A DNA stretch of 64,000 nt from Sinimarinibacterium arenosum (GTDB taxonomy: Bacteria; Pseudomonadota; Gammaproteobacteria; Nevskiales; Nevskiaceae): the NCBI RefSeq assembly GCF_005047655.1, contig NZ_SUKF01000004.1, positions 62,001-126,000 of the forward strand, read 5' to 3'. The position numbers and the translations under genes are program-made. Positions within the stretch are counted from its first letter, which is position 1; the number at the start of each line of letters is the position of its first letter. Below the pieces are notes generated by a model that saw nothing but the letters and a program-made list of their open reading frames with translations, ran no database searches and had not been told where the DNA came from. Shown one piece after another: positions 18,130 to 27,093 of this stretch.

Positions 18130-19638
18130 ATGTCGAAATACGGATGGCTGATTACAGCAGCTGTAATTGCATTTTCGAATGCAGCCACTGCGCAAAGCAC
18201 TGCGTTTGATGATCGCTGGTACATCACACCGATGATTGGAGGCCTGTTCTCCGACAGCGAGAATCTCGATACCGGTGCGTATGGCTCACTGGCAATCGGC
18301 AAATACGTAACGCCCCACATCGGCGTCGAACTCGAAGGAGGTTACGGCAGCCTTGCCGTTTCCGATCTGCCGACTGACAACGGCTATGATCGCTTTGCCC
18401 TCGGCTTCAACGTGATGGGCTTCCTGACCGATGACAAGTCGACGATTCGTCCCTACCTGCTGGTCAACGGGCATGGACAGTCCGTCAGCTTCCTCGGCGA
18501 AAACCTGTCCGGCCTCGGACTGGGCGCCGGCGGCGGCTTGATGGCCAAGCTGGGCCGCAAGTGGGACGCCCGATTTGATCTGCGCTACAACCTCGATTCG
18601 CTGGGTGGCGAAGGCATCGTGCCTAGCGATACGTTCTACCTGTGGAATGCAGGTATCGGCGTCAGCTACAAATTCGGCAATGACCCCTACGATCAGGACG
18701 GCGACGGCGTCCCGGACAACCAGGACAATTGCCCGGATACTCCGCCCGGAGTCGCGGTCTACTCCGACGGCTGCCCAACCGATCTGGATCAGGACGGCGT
18801 ACCGGATTACCTCGACAAGTGCCCCAACACGCCCAAGGGCACCTTGGTGGGTCCCGATGGCTGCGAGCTCGACTCCGACCATGATGGCGTGCCTGACAGC
18901 CGCGATCAGTGCCCGAATACGCCGGCAGGCATTCCGGTCAATGCCGTGGGTTGCCCGCTGGATTCCGACGGCGACGGCGTTCCGGACTATCTCGACAAGT
19001 GCGCCGGCACACCGGCAGGCACCCAGGTCAACGCGGAAGGCTGCTCGATGGCCGATCGCGATGGCGATGGCATTCCGGATGAACTCGACAAATGCCCCGG
19101 CACACCGCCAGGCATCCCGGTCGGCCCTGACGGCTGCCCGCTGGATTCCGACGGCGACGGCATCCCGGATTATCTCGACGAATGCCCGAAGAGCCCCCCG
19201 GGTGCCAAGGTTCTGCCGAACGGCTGCGCCCTGACCGGTGACTGCCGCACGCCACGCCCGGGTGAGCAGGTCGATGAAAACGGCTGCGCGCTGGAGCAGA
19301 GCTTTGTGCTCCGCGGCGTCAAGTTCGAGTTCGACTCGGACCGCCTGACACCGGCTGCTCGCGAGATCCTGAATCAGGTTGCAGAAACGCTGAAGGCATA
19401 CCCCAACATCAATGTTGATCTTGAAGGTCACACTGACAATGTGGGTTCCGACAGCTACAACCTCGGACTGTCCGAACGTCGCGCAATTGCCGTCAAGGTC
19501 TACTTGTCGGGTCGCGGCATCAAGGAAAACCGCATGAACCCGGTGGGCTACGGCGAGAGCCGCCCGATCGCGACCAACGAAACCGAAATCGGTCGCGAAG
19601 AAAACCGGCGCGTGGAACTGCGCGTGGTCGAGAACTAG
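18130..19638 (+). CDS. OmpA-family outer membrane protein with thrombospondin type 3 repeats
   Basis: A 502-residue outer membrane protein. The signal peptide is about 21 residues, with likely cleavage after SNAATA. An eight-strand OmpA-type beta-barrel follows at about 25-180 (YITPMIGGLFSDSEN, VELEGGYG, YKFGNDPYDQ). Then come six or so calcium-binding thrombospondin type 3 repeats with the pattern DxDxDGVPDxxDxCPxTPxG to about 385. The C-terminal peptidoglycan-binding OmpA domain has VKFEFDSDRLTPAAREIL, LEGHTDNVGSDSYN and NRRVEL. It should anchor the outer membrane to the cell wall, with a Ca2+-stiffened linker. The ATG has GGAG eight bases upstream. It is followed by a strong terminator, so it is monocistronic. 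Confidence 0.95.
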   Translation: MSKYGWLITAAVIAFSNAATAQSTAFDDRWYITPMIGGLFSDSENLDTGAYGSLAIGKYVTPHIGVELEGGYGSLAVSDLPTDNGYDRFALGFNVMGFLTDDKSTIRPYLLVNGHGQSVSFLGENLSGLGLGAGGGLMAKLGRKWDARFDLRYNLDSLGGEGIVPSDTFYLWNAGIGVSYKFGNDPYDQDGDGVPDNQDNCPDTPPGVAVYSDGCPTDLDQDGVPDYLDKCPNTPKGTLVGPDGCELDSDHDGVPDSRDQCPNTPAGIPVNAVGCPLDSDGDGVPDYLDKCAGTPAGTQVNAEGCSMADRDGDGIPDELDKCPGTPPGIPVGPDGCPLDSDGDGIPDYLDECPKSPPGAKVLPNGCALTGDCRTPRPGEQVDENGCALEQSFVLRGVKFEFDSDRLTPAAREILNQVAETLKAYPNINVDLEGHTDNVGSDSYNLGLSERRAIAVKVYLSGRGIKENRMNPVGYGESRPIATNETEIGREENRRVELRVVEN

Positions 19639-19661
19639 TCGACCCCGCAGCAACAAGCACT

Positions 19662-19696
19662 AAAAAGCCCCCGCGACTAAGTCGCGGGGGCTTTTT
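19662..19696. terminator. Strong hairpin terminator after the OmpA-like gene
   Basis: AAAAAGCCCCCGCGAC at 19662-19677 pairs perfectly over 16 bases with GTCGCGGGGGCTTTTT at 19681-19696 around a TAA loop. It has T-rich ends on both strands, so it can also end transcripts of the convergent carboxylase alpha gene that stops at 19767. Confidence 0.93.
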
Positions 19697-19766
19697 CTTG
19701 TCTGATGATCACACGGCGACGATGTGTGAATCGAGAAGCATGAATCGATAGGCAGTACGCCCTTGC

Positions 19767-21758
19767 TCAGCTTTGATCGACGCGCAGCAACAGCTGCCGA
19801 TGCTTCACCTGCTGGCCCGGAACGACCGCAACTTCACCGACGGTGCCGCCAACTGGCAACGTCAGCTGAAACTCCATCTTCATGGCTTCGAGCACGACCA
19901 GAGTCTGTCGGCTCTGCACCGCGTCACCCGCTGCAACATGAATCGCCACGATTTTGCCGTCCGAGTTCGCCAGCAGCCGCCCGTCCGAACCAGCCTGTAC
20001 TGCTTCCGCCGGCGCGAACGTGACATCCTGAAAGCTCTCGCACCGCCCCCAGGCATCGAGCCAGATCGTGTCTGCGTCGCGCGCAACAGCCGCCTGCTCA
20101 CGCACTCCATCCATCACAAACGCGAGCCGCTGCGGATCCTGTGCCTCGATCTGTATCTCAATCGATTCATCCGCAACCTCCACGATGAACCGTTGCTGCG
20201 CCAAGCTGCGCACACTGAGCGAGTAGGCCACTTCCCGGCAGCGCAAGATCAAGCCTACCGCCGACGCGTGCGAGCTGTGCCAACCCATCAACTCCGTCGA
20301 CAGCCCGTTGGCATCCGCTAGCCGACGCGTGTCATCCAGATAAAGTGCCAATGCCGCCAAGGCAATCTGGCGAATGCTTGGATGATCAGCGGCCAGGGCT
20401 GCCTGAGGAAAATTACGCTCGATGAAATTAGTCGACAGACATCCTGCGACGAATTCCGGATGAGACAGGATTTTTCCGAGCAAAGCCTTGTTGCTGTGAA
20501 CCCCACTCAGACGGGTCTGCTCTAGTGCCGCAAGCAGCCTTCCCCTTGCCTGCTCGCGATCCGCACCCCATGCAATCAATTTGGCCTGCATCGAATCGTA
20601 GAACGGAGAAATCTGCTGCCCCTCCAGCAGACCCGCATCCATGCGCAACCCGCTACCTTCCGGATATTGCCATTGCAGCACTGAACCCGTCTGCGGCATG
20701 TAGCCGCGGCTCGGATCCTCCGCACACAGACGCACCTCGATGGCCCACCCATTGCGACGCGCATCAATCTGCGCTTGCGTCAACGGCAAGGGCTCTCCCT
20801 GCGCAATGCGCAGCTGCCAATCGACCAGATCAACGCCGTAGACCATCTCGGTCACCGGGTGTTCGACCTGCAGACGCGTATTCATTTCCAGGAAGTAGAA
20901 CTGTCCGTCGGCGCCCAGCAGAAATTCCACCGTTCCGGCACCGACATAGTTGACCGCGCGAGCAGCGGCAACGGCAGCCTCACCCATCCGGACACGCAAC
21001 TCGGCATCGACGGCGGGACTGGGCGCCTCCTCGACCACTTTCTGATTACGACGCTGCACCGAGCATTCACGCTCACCCAGGTGCACCAATCCGCCATGGC
21101 GATCGCCGAACACCTGAATCTCGACGTGACGCGCATCGACCACAGCCTTCTCGATCAACAGTTGACCATCACCAAACGCGTTCTGCGCCTCGGATCGTGC
21201 CGAGCGAATGCTTTCGGACAGAGTCGCCGCGTCATCAACCCGGCGCATACCGCGGCCACCGCCACCCGCTGCCGCCTTGACCATGACCGGCAGCCCGATG
21301 CGAAGGGCCTCGGCACTCAAGGTTTCGTCATCCTGTGCGTCGCCCTGATAGCCGGGCACACACGGCACGCCGGCATCCAGCATCAAACGCTTGGACGCCG
21401 ATTTGTTGCCCATCGCGCGAATCGACGCCGCGTCCGGCCCAATGAAGATCAGCCCGGCGCCCACCACCGCCTGCGCGAAATCATCTCGCTCAGACAGGAA
21501 GCCGTACCCCGGGTGAATCGCCTGAGCACCGCTGCGCCGTGCCGCCTCAATGATCTTTTCGGCAACGAGATATGACTCTGCTGCGGGTGGCGGACCGATG
21601 CAGACCGCCTCGTCCGCCATACGCACATGCAAGGCATCACGATCCGCCTCGCTGTAAACGGCAACGGTGCGATAGCCCGCACGACGCGCGCCTGTGATCA
21701 CACGCACCGCGATCTCGCCGCGATTGGCCACCAGCACCTTGTTGAATCCCTGAGTCAT
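19767..21758 (-). CDS. Biotin-dependent acyl-CoA carboxylase alpha subunit (3-methylcrotonyl-/geranyl-CoA carboxylase type)
   Basis: This subunit carboxylates biotin with ATP and bicarbonate and carries the biotin to the beta subunit. From the ATG at 21758 (MTQGFNKVLVANRGEIAVRV) it has 663 residues. The biotin carboxylase domain (about 5-450) shows IHPGYGFLSE, the ATP loop KAAAGGGGRGMRRV, VQRRNQKVVEEAPSP and FLEMNTRLQVEHPVTEM. A beta-rich BT-like region follows. A C-terminal biotinyl domain carries EAMKMEF with the biotin-accepting Lys627. Length and order match LiuD/AtuF-type alpha chains. The beta subunit is two genes upstream. The partner beta subunit and neighbours favour a geranyl-CoA-like role, but the alpha chain alone cannot decide this. 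Confidence 0.9.
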   Translation of the reverse strand: MTQGFNKVLVANRGEIAVRVITGARRAGYRTVAVYSEADRDALHVRMADEAVCIGPPPAAESYLVAEKIIEAARRSGAQAIHPGYGFLSERDDFAQAVVGAGLIFIGPDAASIRAMGNKSASKRLMLDAGVPCVPGYQGDAQDDETLSAEALRIGLPVMVKAAAGGGGRGMRRVDDAATLSESIRSARSEAQNAFGDGQLLIEKAVVDARHVEIQVFGDRHGGLVHLGERECSVQRRNQKVVEEAPSPAVDAELRVRMGEAAVAAARAVNYVGAGTVEFLLGADGQFYFLEMNTRLQVEHPVTEMVYGVDLVDWQLRIAQGEPLPLTQAQIDARRNGWAIEVRLCAEDPSRGYMPQTGSVLQWQYPEGSGLRMDAGLLEGQQISPFYDSMQAKLIAWGADREQARGRLLAALEQTRLSGVHSNKALLGKILSHPEFVAGCLSTNFIERNFPQAALAADHPSIRQIALAALALYLDDTRRLADANGLSTELMGWHSSHASAVGLILRCREVAYSLSVRSLAQQRFIVEVADESIEIQIEAQDPQRLAFVMDGVREQAAVARDADTIWLDAWGRCESFQDVTFAPAEAVQAGSDGRLLANSDGKIVAIHVAAGDAVQSRQTLVVLEAMKMEFQLTLPVGGTVGEVAVVPGQQVKHRQLLLRVDQS

Positions 21759-21814
21759 CGTCGATCGACCGCCTTTGAAAGATTGAGTTCGAAGAGAGCG
21801 CTGTGCGGCTCGGA

Positions 21815-22633
21815 TCAAGGCTGTCGCGCCCACCGCGGAGCACGCTTCTGCATGAAAGCACCGAGCCCCTCCGGCACTTCACTGCCACGAACGCAGGCGG
21901 CAAATTTCTGTGCCGCATCATCGAGCACCTCGTCCATCTCCTGGCGCCCGACGTTCAACACGATCGCCTTGGTGACCGCGTTGGCGTGCGGCGCGCATGA
22001 CAGAATCTGCCCCAGCAGCACGTCGATTTGCTGCGACAGCTGCGCTTCATCGGCGTAAGTCTGATGCACCAAACCCAAGCGCAAGGCCTCAGCACCATCA
22101 AACCGCGCACCGGTGAGACATAGCTTGCGCGCCTGGGTCAGGCCGATGCGCTCGACCACAAACGGAGCGATCTGTGCCGGCGGCAATCCGCGTGTCGTTT
22201 CCGGCAGACCGAAGCTGGCAGCCACATGGGCCAGCGCAATGTCCGACACACAGGCCAAACCGAAGCCACCCCCCAGCACAGCGCCGTCACAGATCGCGAC
22301 GACCACGGCAGGGAGCGCGGCGGCCTTGCGCAGCAGGCTGCCGAAGCGGCGTGAAATCTGCGCGACTGGATCAGGCTCATCCGCTTGCGGTGGTCGCAAC
22401 TGACTCATGACCTCCTTGAGATCCGCGCCAGCACAGAAATGCCCACCGGCTCCGCGAAGGATCACCACGCGGATTGCGCATGCGCTCGCAGCGACACATT
22501 CGAAGACCTGATCGAGTTCACTGATCATCGCTCCCGTCATCGAATTGCGCGACTCCGGCCGATTCAGGGTAACCCGCAGCACTGCGCCATCCAGCGACAG
22601 TACCAAGGTCTCGCAGTCAGGCAGATTCATCAT
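21815..22633 (-). CDS. Enoyl-CoA hydratase/isomerase family protein (AtuE/LiuC-like)
   Basis: A 272-residue crotonase-fold enzyme placed between the carboxylase subunits, where the hydratase of the leucine (LiuC) or acyclic terpene (AtuE) pathway is found. The oxyanion-hole segments are GHFCAGADL (about 64-72) and AVLGGGFGLACVSD (118-131). FGLPETTRGLPPAQIAPF (141-158) keeps the second catalytic glutamate, Glu145. The first one of classical hydratases (in GGGCELA) is replaced by Gly125. Two ATGs are adjacent at 22633 and 22630; AGGAG fits the second slightly better. It would hydrate the methyl- or isohexenyl-glutaconyl-CoA made by the carboxylase. It could be an isomerase instead. Confidence 0.87.
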   Translation of the reverse strand: MMNLPDCETLVLSLDGAVLRVTLNRPESRNSMTGAMISELDQVFECVAASACAIRVVILRGAGGHFCAGADLKEVMSQLRPPQADEPDPVAQISRRFGSLLRKAAALPAVVVAICDGAVLGGGFGLACVSDIALAHVAASFGLPETTRGLPPAQIAPFVVERIGLTQARKLCLTGARFDGAEALRLGLVHQTYADEAQLSQQIDVLLGQILSCAPHANAVTKAIVLNVGRQEMDEVLDDAAQKFAACVRGSEVPEGLGAFMQKRAPRWARQP

Positions 22634-22651
22634 GGCTCCTGAATGGGAAAG

Positions 22652-24283
22652 TCAGAATCGTGCGACGCCGAAACTGCTGGGCTGCAGACTGCGCGCCTGT
22701 GCCTCGCGGCACACCGACAGGCAGATCCCCAGCACCTTGCGCGTATCACGCGGATCAATCAGACCGTCGTCAAACAGACGCGCCGTCGCGGCAAATGCGT
22801 GCGATTCCCGATCGAACTGGTCGACAATGTTCTTGCGAATCATCGCCAGCATCTTTTCATCGGCCTCGGACATGGTCTTGCCCTGCTTGGCCCATTTCTC
22901 CCGCGTGATGATTTCCATCACGCTGGCCGCCTGCTCGCCGCCCATCACCGAGGTCCTGGAATTGGGCCAGGCAAAGATGAAATGCGGTCCGAATCCGCGC
23001 CCGCACATGCCATAGTTGCCGGCGCCGAACGACCCGCCCATGACGATCGTGATCTGCGGCACGGTGGCGTTGGCCACCGCCTGGATCATCTTCGAGCCGT
23101 GCTTGACGATGCCGCCCTGCTCGCTCTCGGTACCAACCATATAGCCGGTGGTGTTCATCAGGTAGACGATCGGGATGTTGGCCTGGCAGCACAGCTGGAT
23201 GAACTGGCCGGCCTTGGTCGCGCCCTGTGTCGTGATCGGACCATTGTTGGAAATGATGCCGACCGCATGCCCCTGAATGACCGCACGCCCGCAGATTGTC
23301 TGGTTGTCGTACTCGGTCTTGAAGTCGAGGAACTCGGAACCGTCGACAATGCGCGCGATCACCTCGCGGCAGTCGAACGGCTTGCGATAGTCCGTCGGCA
23401 CCACGCCACATAGTTCGTCTATGTCGTACAACGGCGCGCGCAGCGGGCGCAGCTCCAGATGCGGCCGGCGCTGGTTCCAGTGCAGGTTATGGACGATCTC
23501 GCGGGCGATGCGAATACTGTCGGCGTCATTCTCGGCAATGAACTCGGATGTGCCTGCAATCTGACAGTGCATCTCGGCACCACCGAGCGCCTCCTCTTCG
23601 GCAATTTCGCCGGTCGCGGCCCGCAGCAAGGGTGCGCCGGCCAGAAACACCTTGGCGCGCTTGCGCACCATCACCACGTAGTCCGACAGGCCGGGCATGT
23701 AGGCGCCGCCGGCCGTCGACGAGCCATGCACGATCGTGACCTGAGGAATGCCCGCGGCCGACAGCCTCGCCTGGTTGGCAAAAGTGCGCCCGCCGGGAAT
23801 GAAGACGTCGGCCTGGTACATCAGATTGGCGCCACCGGACTCCACCATCGACACCACCGGCAGCTTCTGCTGCAAGGCGATCTCCTGGATGCGCAGTCCC
23901 TTCTGCACGCCCTGCGGGGTCATCGTGCCGCCCTTGATCGCCGAGTTCGATGCAGTCACCAGACAGCGCGTGCCGGAGACATAGCCGATACCAGCGATCG
24001 TGTTGCCGCCGGCAAGACTGCCGTCCTTGTCGTCGTGCATCTTGTAGCCGGCCAGCGTCGCCAGCTCCAGCCAGGGGGATCCCCGATCGAGCATCAGATG
24101 CACGCGTTCACGCGGGAGGATCTGGCCACGTGCATGAAAGCGCTCGCGCTTGCTCTCCTCCTCCTGCTGCCCCTTCTGCTCGATCGCGCGCCATTGCGCG
24201 ATCAGCTCCAGCATTTGCGCACGGTTCTGCTGGAACTGCGGCACGCTGACATCAGCCACTGAATCGATAATCGGCATTTCCAA
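22652..24283 (-). CDS. Acyl-CoA carboxylase beta subunit (geranyl-CoA carboxylase-like carboxyltransferase)
   Basis: The carboxyltransferase subunit moves CO2 from carboxybiotin to an alpha,beta-unsaturated acyl-CoA. The 543 residues cover the N- and C-carboxyltransferase domains: MVESGGANLMYQADVFIPGG, HGSSTAGGAYMPGLSDYVVM and KVFLAGAPLLRAATGE, then NNGPITTQGATKAGQFIQLC, NTTGYMVGTESEQGG and GSFGAGNYGMCGRGFGP. Where methylcrotonyl-CoA carboxylases have GRIFFNQA, this protein reads GRTFANQA, a smaller Ala169 in place of a Phe. Loss of that Phe is what I recall as the feature that opens the pocket for geranyl-CoA. It lies 18 bases upstream of the hydratase. An AT-rich inverted repeat lies in the 102 bases upstream. 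Confidence 0.9.
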   Translation of the reverse strand: MEMPIIDSVADVSVPQFQQNRAQMLELIAQWRAIEQKGQQEEESKRERFHARGQILPRERVHLMLDRGSPWLELATLAGYKMHDDKDGSLAGGNTIAGIGYVSGTRCLVTASNSAIKGGTMTPQGVQKGLRIQEIALQQKLPVVSMVESGGANLMYQADVFIPGGRTFANQARLSAAGIPQVTIVHGSSTAGGAYMPGLSDYVVMVRKRAKVFLAGAPLLRAATGEIAEEEALGGAEMHCQIAGTSEFIAENDADSIRIAREIVHNLHWNQRRPHLELRPLRAPLYDIDELCGVVPTDYRKPFDCREVIARIVDGSEFLDFKTEYDNQTICGRAVIQGHAVGIISNNGPITTQGATKAGQFIQLCCQANIPIVYLMNTTGYMVGTESEQGGIVKHGSKMIQAVANATVPQITIVMGGSFGAGNYGMCGRGFGPHFIFAWPNSRTSVMGGEQAASVMEIITREKWAKQGKTMSEADEKMLAMIRKNIVDQFDRESHAFAATARLFDDGLIDPRDTRKVLGICLSVCREAQARSLQPSSFGVARF

Positions 24284-24329
24284 ATAATCCGCTTTTCTTC
24301 GAATGCCGGCTATCTTTACAGTCTATTAC

Positions 24330-24350
24330 TATATTTTCTAGGACAATATA
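24330..24350. promoter_or_regulatory. AT-rich inverted repeat upstream of the carboxylase beta gene
   Basis: TATATT at 24330-24335 is mirrored by AATATA at 24345-24350 with a 9-base spacer, 46 bases upstream of the carboxylase ATG in an otherwise GC-rich region. The place and symmetry fit a promoter or operator, and a similar AT-rich inverted repeat precedes the AtuA-like gene. No regulator gene is adjacent. Confidence 0.35.
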
Positions 24351-24385
24351 AATTACTCAAATGAATTAACTAACCGAACGAAGCG

Positions 24386-25249
24386 TCACTTCACCGCTTC
24401 AGGACGCACCGCCCGATGAAAGCCCTGATACGGCTTCGACTTTTCATGAGAGAGCAAAGGGAAGGCCTTGGTGCCAAGACTGCTGCCGCCATCGATCTTG
24501 ATGCAGTCACCGGTGATAAACGCCGCGCCCTCGGACAGCAGGTAAACGATGGCGGAGCTGACTTCCGCCTCTTCGGCCATGCGCTTCAGCGGCGCCAGCT
24601 CGCGCAGCTTCGGGATCACCTCCTTTGCAAACGCCGGGTCATAGTGATCCATGCCACTGGACGCGACGTACCCCGGCGCAACGGCATTCACGCGAACGCC
24701 GGAGCTGGCCCACTCGACGGCAGCTGTCTCGGTGAAATTCAGCATGCCGGCACGCGCCGCGCCGCTATGCCCCATGCCGGGCATGCCGCCCCACATGTCC
24801 GCGATCATGTTGACGATGCTGCCGCCGTTGGCGCGCATCCACTGCGTATAGGCCTCGCGCGCCACCAGGAATCCCCCGGTCAGATTGTTCGCGACCACGG
24901 CTTCCCAGCCCTTCTTGCTGATCATCGCCAGCGGCATCGGATACTGGCCGCCGGCATTGTTGACCAGACCATCGATGCGCCCGCGCTCAGCCAGAATCTG
25001 CGCCACAGCCGTCTTCACGGCCTCCTCGTCACGGATATCGAAGCTCGCGGTCGACACCGACCCTCCGTCCTCGACGATTTCCTGCGCGGTCGCCGCCAGC
25101 TTGTCCGCCTTGCGTCCGGTGATCACGACATGCGCACCAAGACTGGCCAGTTCGTGCGCGGTGCAGCGCCCGATGCCGGATCCGCCCCCGGTAACAACGA
25201 TGGTCTGACCCGCAAACAAGTCCGCACGGAATACTGAGCGGTAAGTCAT
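24386..25249 (-). CDS. SDR-family enoyl-CoA reductase-like protein (PECR/DECR subfamily)
   Basis: A 287-residue short-chain dehydrogenase/reductase. The NAD(P) loop TGGGSGIG is at 20-27 and NNAGG at 97-101. The classical catalytic YxxxK motif is absent; in its place is HSGAARAG at 161-168, the signature of peroxisomal trans-2-enoyl-CoA reductase and 2,4-dienoyl-CoA reductase relatives. [15 protein letters not shown] is the usual C-terminal motif. The start at 25249 has GAGGAAAGGAAAG upstream; the frame is open further but without support. AtuB/AtuG of terpene degradation belong to this broad family, so a role in saturating or isomerising a branched enoyl-CoA is likely. It is oriented with the carboxylase genes but separated by 102 bases. 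Confidence 0.86.
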   Translation of the reverse strand: MTYRSVFRADLFAGQTIVVTGGGSGIGRCTAHELASLGAHVVITGRKADKLAATAQEIVEDGGSVSTASFDIRDEEAVKTAVAQILAERGRIDGLVNNAGGQYPMPLAMISKKGWEAVVANNLTGGFLVAREAYTQWMRANGGSIVNMIADMWGGMPGMGHSGAARAGMLNFTETAAVEWASSGVRVNAVAPGYVASSGMDHYDPAFAKEVIPKLRELAPLKRMAEEAEVSSAIVYLLSEGAAFITGDCIKIDGGSSLGTKAFPLLSHEKSKPYQGFHRAVRPEAVK

Positions 25250-25271
25250 CTTTCCTTTCCTCGCAAACGAA

Positions 25272-25295
25272 GAAGGCCGGCATAAGCCGGCCTTC
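25272..25295 (-). terminator. Hairpin between etfA and the SDR gene
   Basis: GAAGGCCGGC at 25272-25281 pairs with GCCGGCCTTC at 25286-25295 around ATAA. It lies after the etfA stop on the minus strand and is followed there by TTCGTTTG rather than a clean T run. It could attenuate read-through from the etf operon into the SDR gene. Confidence 0.6.
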
Positions 25296-25322
25296 CAGGA
25301 CATCGGGAATTCCCAAAACGCA

Positions 25323-26258
25323 TTACAGCTTGGACGTCATCTCAGGCAGCACCTGGAACAGATCGCCGACCAGGCCGAAGTCGGCGACTTCGAAGATCGG
25401 CGCTTCCGGATCCTTGTTGATCGCGACGATGGTGCGTGCGTCCTTGATGCCGGCCAGATGCTGGATTGCACCCGAGATACCGACTGCGAAGTACAGCTCC
25501 GGCGCAATGATCTTGCCGGTCTGACCGACCTGCATGTCGTTCGGCACGTAGCCCGAGTCGACCGCCGCACGGCTGGCACCGACGCCCGCACCGATCTTGT
25601 CAGCGAAGTCGTAAACCACCTTGAAGTTTTCCGAGCTGCCGAGCGCGCGGCCACCGGAAACGACGCGTGCCGCCGACTGCAGGTCCGGACGTTCCGATTT
25701 CTGCGCTTCGAGCTTCACGTAGCGTGTGTGTGACGGCAGGGTCGCCGACACCGTGGCGGCCTCGACCGCGGCACTGTTGCCGGCACCGACCGCCGTAAAC
25801 GAGGCCAGACGCACCGTCGCGACGATGATGCCCGCAGGGGCTTCAACCGTGGTGATGGCGTTGCCGGCATAGGTCGGACGATCGAAGCTGGTCGCGCTGT
25901 GCACGGCCATGATGTCGCTGACCTGGTGCACGTCGAGCTTTGCAGCGACGCGCGGCGCCAGGTCCTTGCCGAAGGTGCCGCCGGGGAACAGCACGTGGCT
26001 GTAACCGTCCTTGGCCAGCTCGACGATCTGCGGCGCCAGCACGGCGGCGACCGGGTTGGCGTTGGCGGGGTTGGCCACCGTGATGACCTTGGCGACACCG
26101 TCGAGCTTGGCAGCTTCTGCTGCAACTCCGGCCGGGTCGGCCGCAAGCACGGCAATATGAATGTCACCGCCGATGCCCTTTGCGGCAGCGACGGTCTTCG
26201 AAACGCCGGCGTTCAGCTTGCCTTCGGCGTGTTCGGCAATGATCAGAATCTTGCTCAT
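25323..26258 (-). CDS. etfA: Electron transfer flavoprotein alpha subunit
   Basis: ETF alpha binds FAD and, with ETF beta, takes electrons from acyl-CoA dehydrogenases and gives them to ETF:quinone oxidoreductase. The 311 residues match the family. The C-terminal FAD domain has [58 protein letters not shown] and the [21 protein letters not shown] stretch (about 285-305). Its start is 28 bases after the etfB stop, so the two form one transcript. It would serve the acyl-CoA dehydrogenase at 11667 and others in the genome. Confidence 0.97.
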   Translation of the reverse strand: MSKILIIAEHAEGKLNAGVSKTVAAAKGIGGDIHIAVLAADPAGVAAEAAKLDGVAKVITVANPANANPVAAVLAPQIVELAKDGYSHVLFPGGTFGKDLAPRVAAKLDVHQVSDIMAVHSATSFDRPTYAGNAITTVEAPAGIIVATVRLASFTAVGAGNSAAVEAATVSATLPSHTRYVKLEAQKSERPDLQSAARVVSGGRALGSSENFKVVYDFADKIGAGVGASRAAVDSGYVPNDMQVGQTGKIIAPELYFAVGISGAIQHLAGIKDARTIVAINKDPEAPIFEVADFGLVGDLFQVLPEMTSKL

Positions 26259-26286
26259 CTTTGGATCCGGTTCGTTTGGCGAATGC

Positions 26287-27033
26287 TTACAGGAGGCCCT
26301 TGGCCTTGAGTGCGTCGACCAGTTCGTCGACGGTCTTGACCATCACGCCCTTCGAGCGGCTCGGCGGCGGCGCGGTCTTGGTCGTCTTCAGGCCGGCGGC
26401 CAGAGTGACGCCGAGATCGCCAAGGCTGACCGTCTCGATCGGCTTCTTCTTCGCCTTCATGATGTCCGGCAGTTTCAGATAGCGCGGCTCGTTCAGACGC
26501 AGGTCCGCGGAGATCACCGCCGGCAGATCGACTTCCAGCGTTTCCAGACCGGCGTCGACTTCACGCACGACCGTGGCCTTGTCGCCGTCGATCTCGACCT
26601 TGGACGCGAACGTCGCCTGCGCGATGTCGAGCAGGCTCGCCACCATCTGCGCGGTCTGGTTGGCATCGTCGTCGATCGCCTGCTTGCCGCACAGCAGCAC
26701 TTTGGCGTCTTCCTTCTTCATCGCAGCAGCCAGCGCCTTGGCAGCGGTCAGCGGCTGGATTTCACCGTCATCCTTGATGTGGATCGCGCGGTCGGCGCCG
26801 AACGCCAGCGCGGTACGCAGCGTTTCCTCGCCTTTCGCGCCACCGATCGTCACGGCGATGATCTCGGTGATCTTGCCCTTTTCCTTCAGACGCACCGCCT
26901 CTTCCATGGCGATTTCGTCGAACGGGTTCATCGAGTGCTTGACCCCATCGGTCACGACGCCCGAACCGTCGGACTTGACCTGGATGCGGACGTTGTAGTC
27001 CACCACGCGTTTGACGCTCACGAGTGCTTTCAT
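26287..27033 (-). CDS. etfB: Electron transfer flavoprotein beta subunit
   Basis: ETF beta binds AMP structurally and contacts the dehydrogenases. The 248 residues begin MKALVSVKRVVDYNVRIQVK and include VKHSMNPFDEIAMEEAVRLKE, AKVLLCGKQAIDDDANQTAQM and the ETF beta signature region VEVDLPAVISADLRLNEPRYLKLP (about 168-191). It lies between ETF-QO (60 bases upstream) and etfA, which gives a full electron-transfer unit in one direction. Confidence 0.97.
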   Translation of the reverse strand: MKALVSVKRVVDYNVRIQVKSDGSGVVTDGVKHSMNPFDEIAMEEAVRLKEKGKITEIIAVTIGGAKGEETLRTALAFGADRAIHIKDDGEIQPLTAAKALAAAMKKEDAKVLLCGKQAIDDDANQTAQMVASLLDIAQATFASKVEIDGDKATVVREVDAGLETLEVDLPAVISADLRLNEPRYLKLPDIMKAKKKPIETVSLGDLGVTLAAGLKTTKTAPPPSRSKGVMVKTVDELVDALKAKGLL

Positions 27034-27093
27034 CGGTTCTATCTCTTTACTTGAGTCACACAGATTTATTCGATCCGTCCCGAACCCGGCGGA

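Noticed and set aside
18286-19656. 456-residue minus-strand frame opposite the OmpA-like gene
   Set aside because: It arises from the regular thrombospondin repeats read backwards. The plus-strand protein has a signal peptide and known domains.
19767-24283. Assignment of the carboxylase genes to leucine degradation (liu)
   Set aside because: Isovaleryl-CoA dehydrogenase and HMG-CoA lyase are absent nearby, the beta chain lacks the methylcrotonyl-type Phe, and an AtuA-family gene is present. It is not excluded, only less likely.
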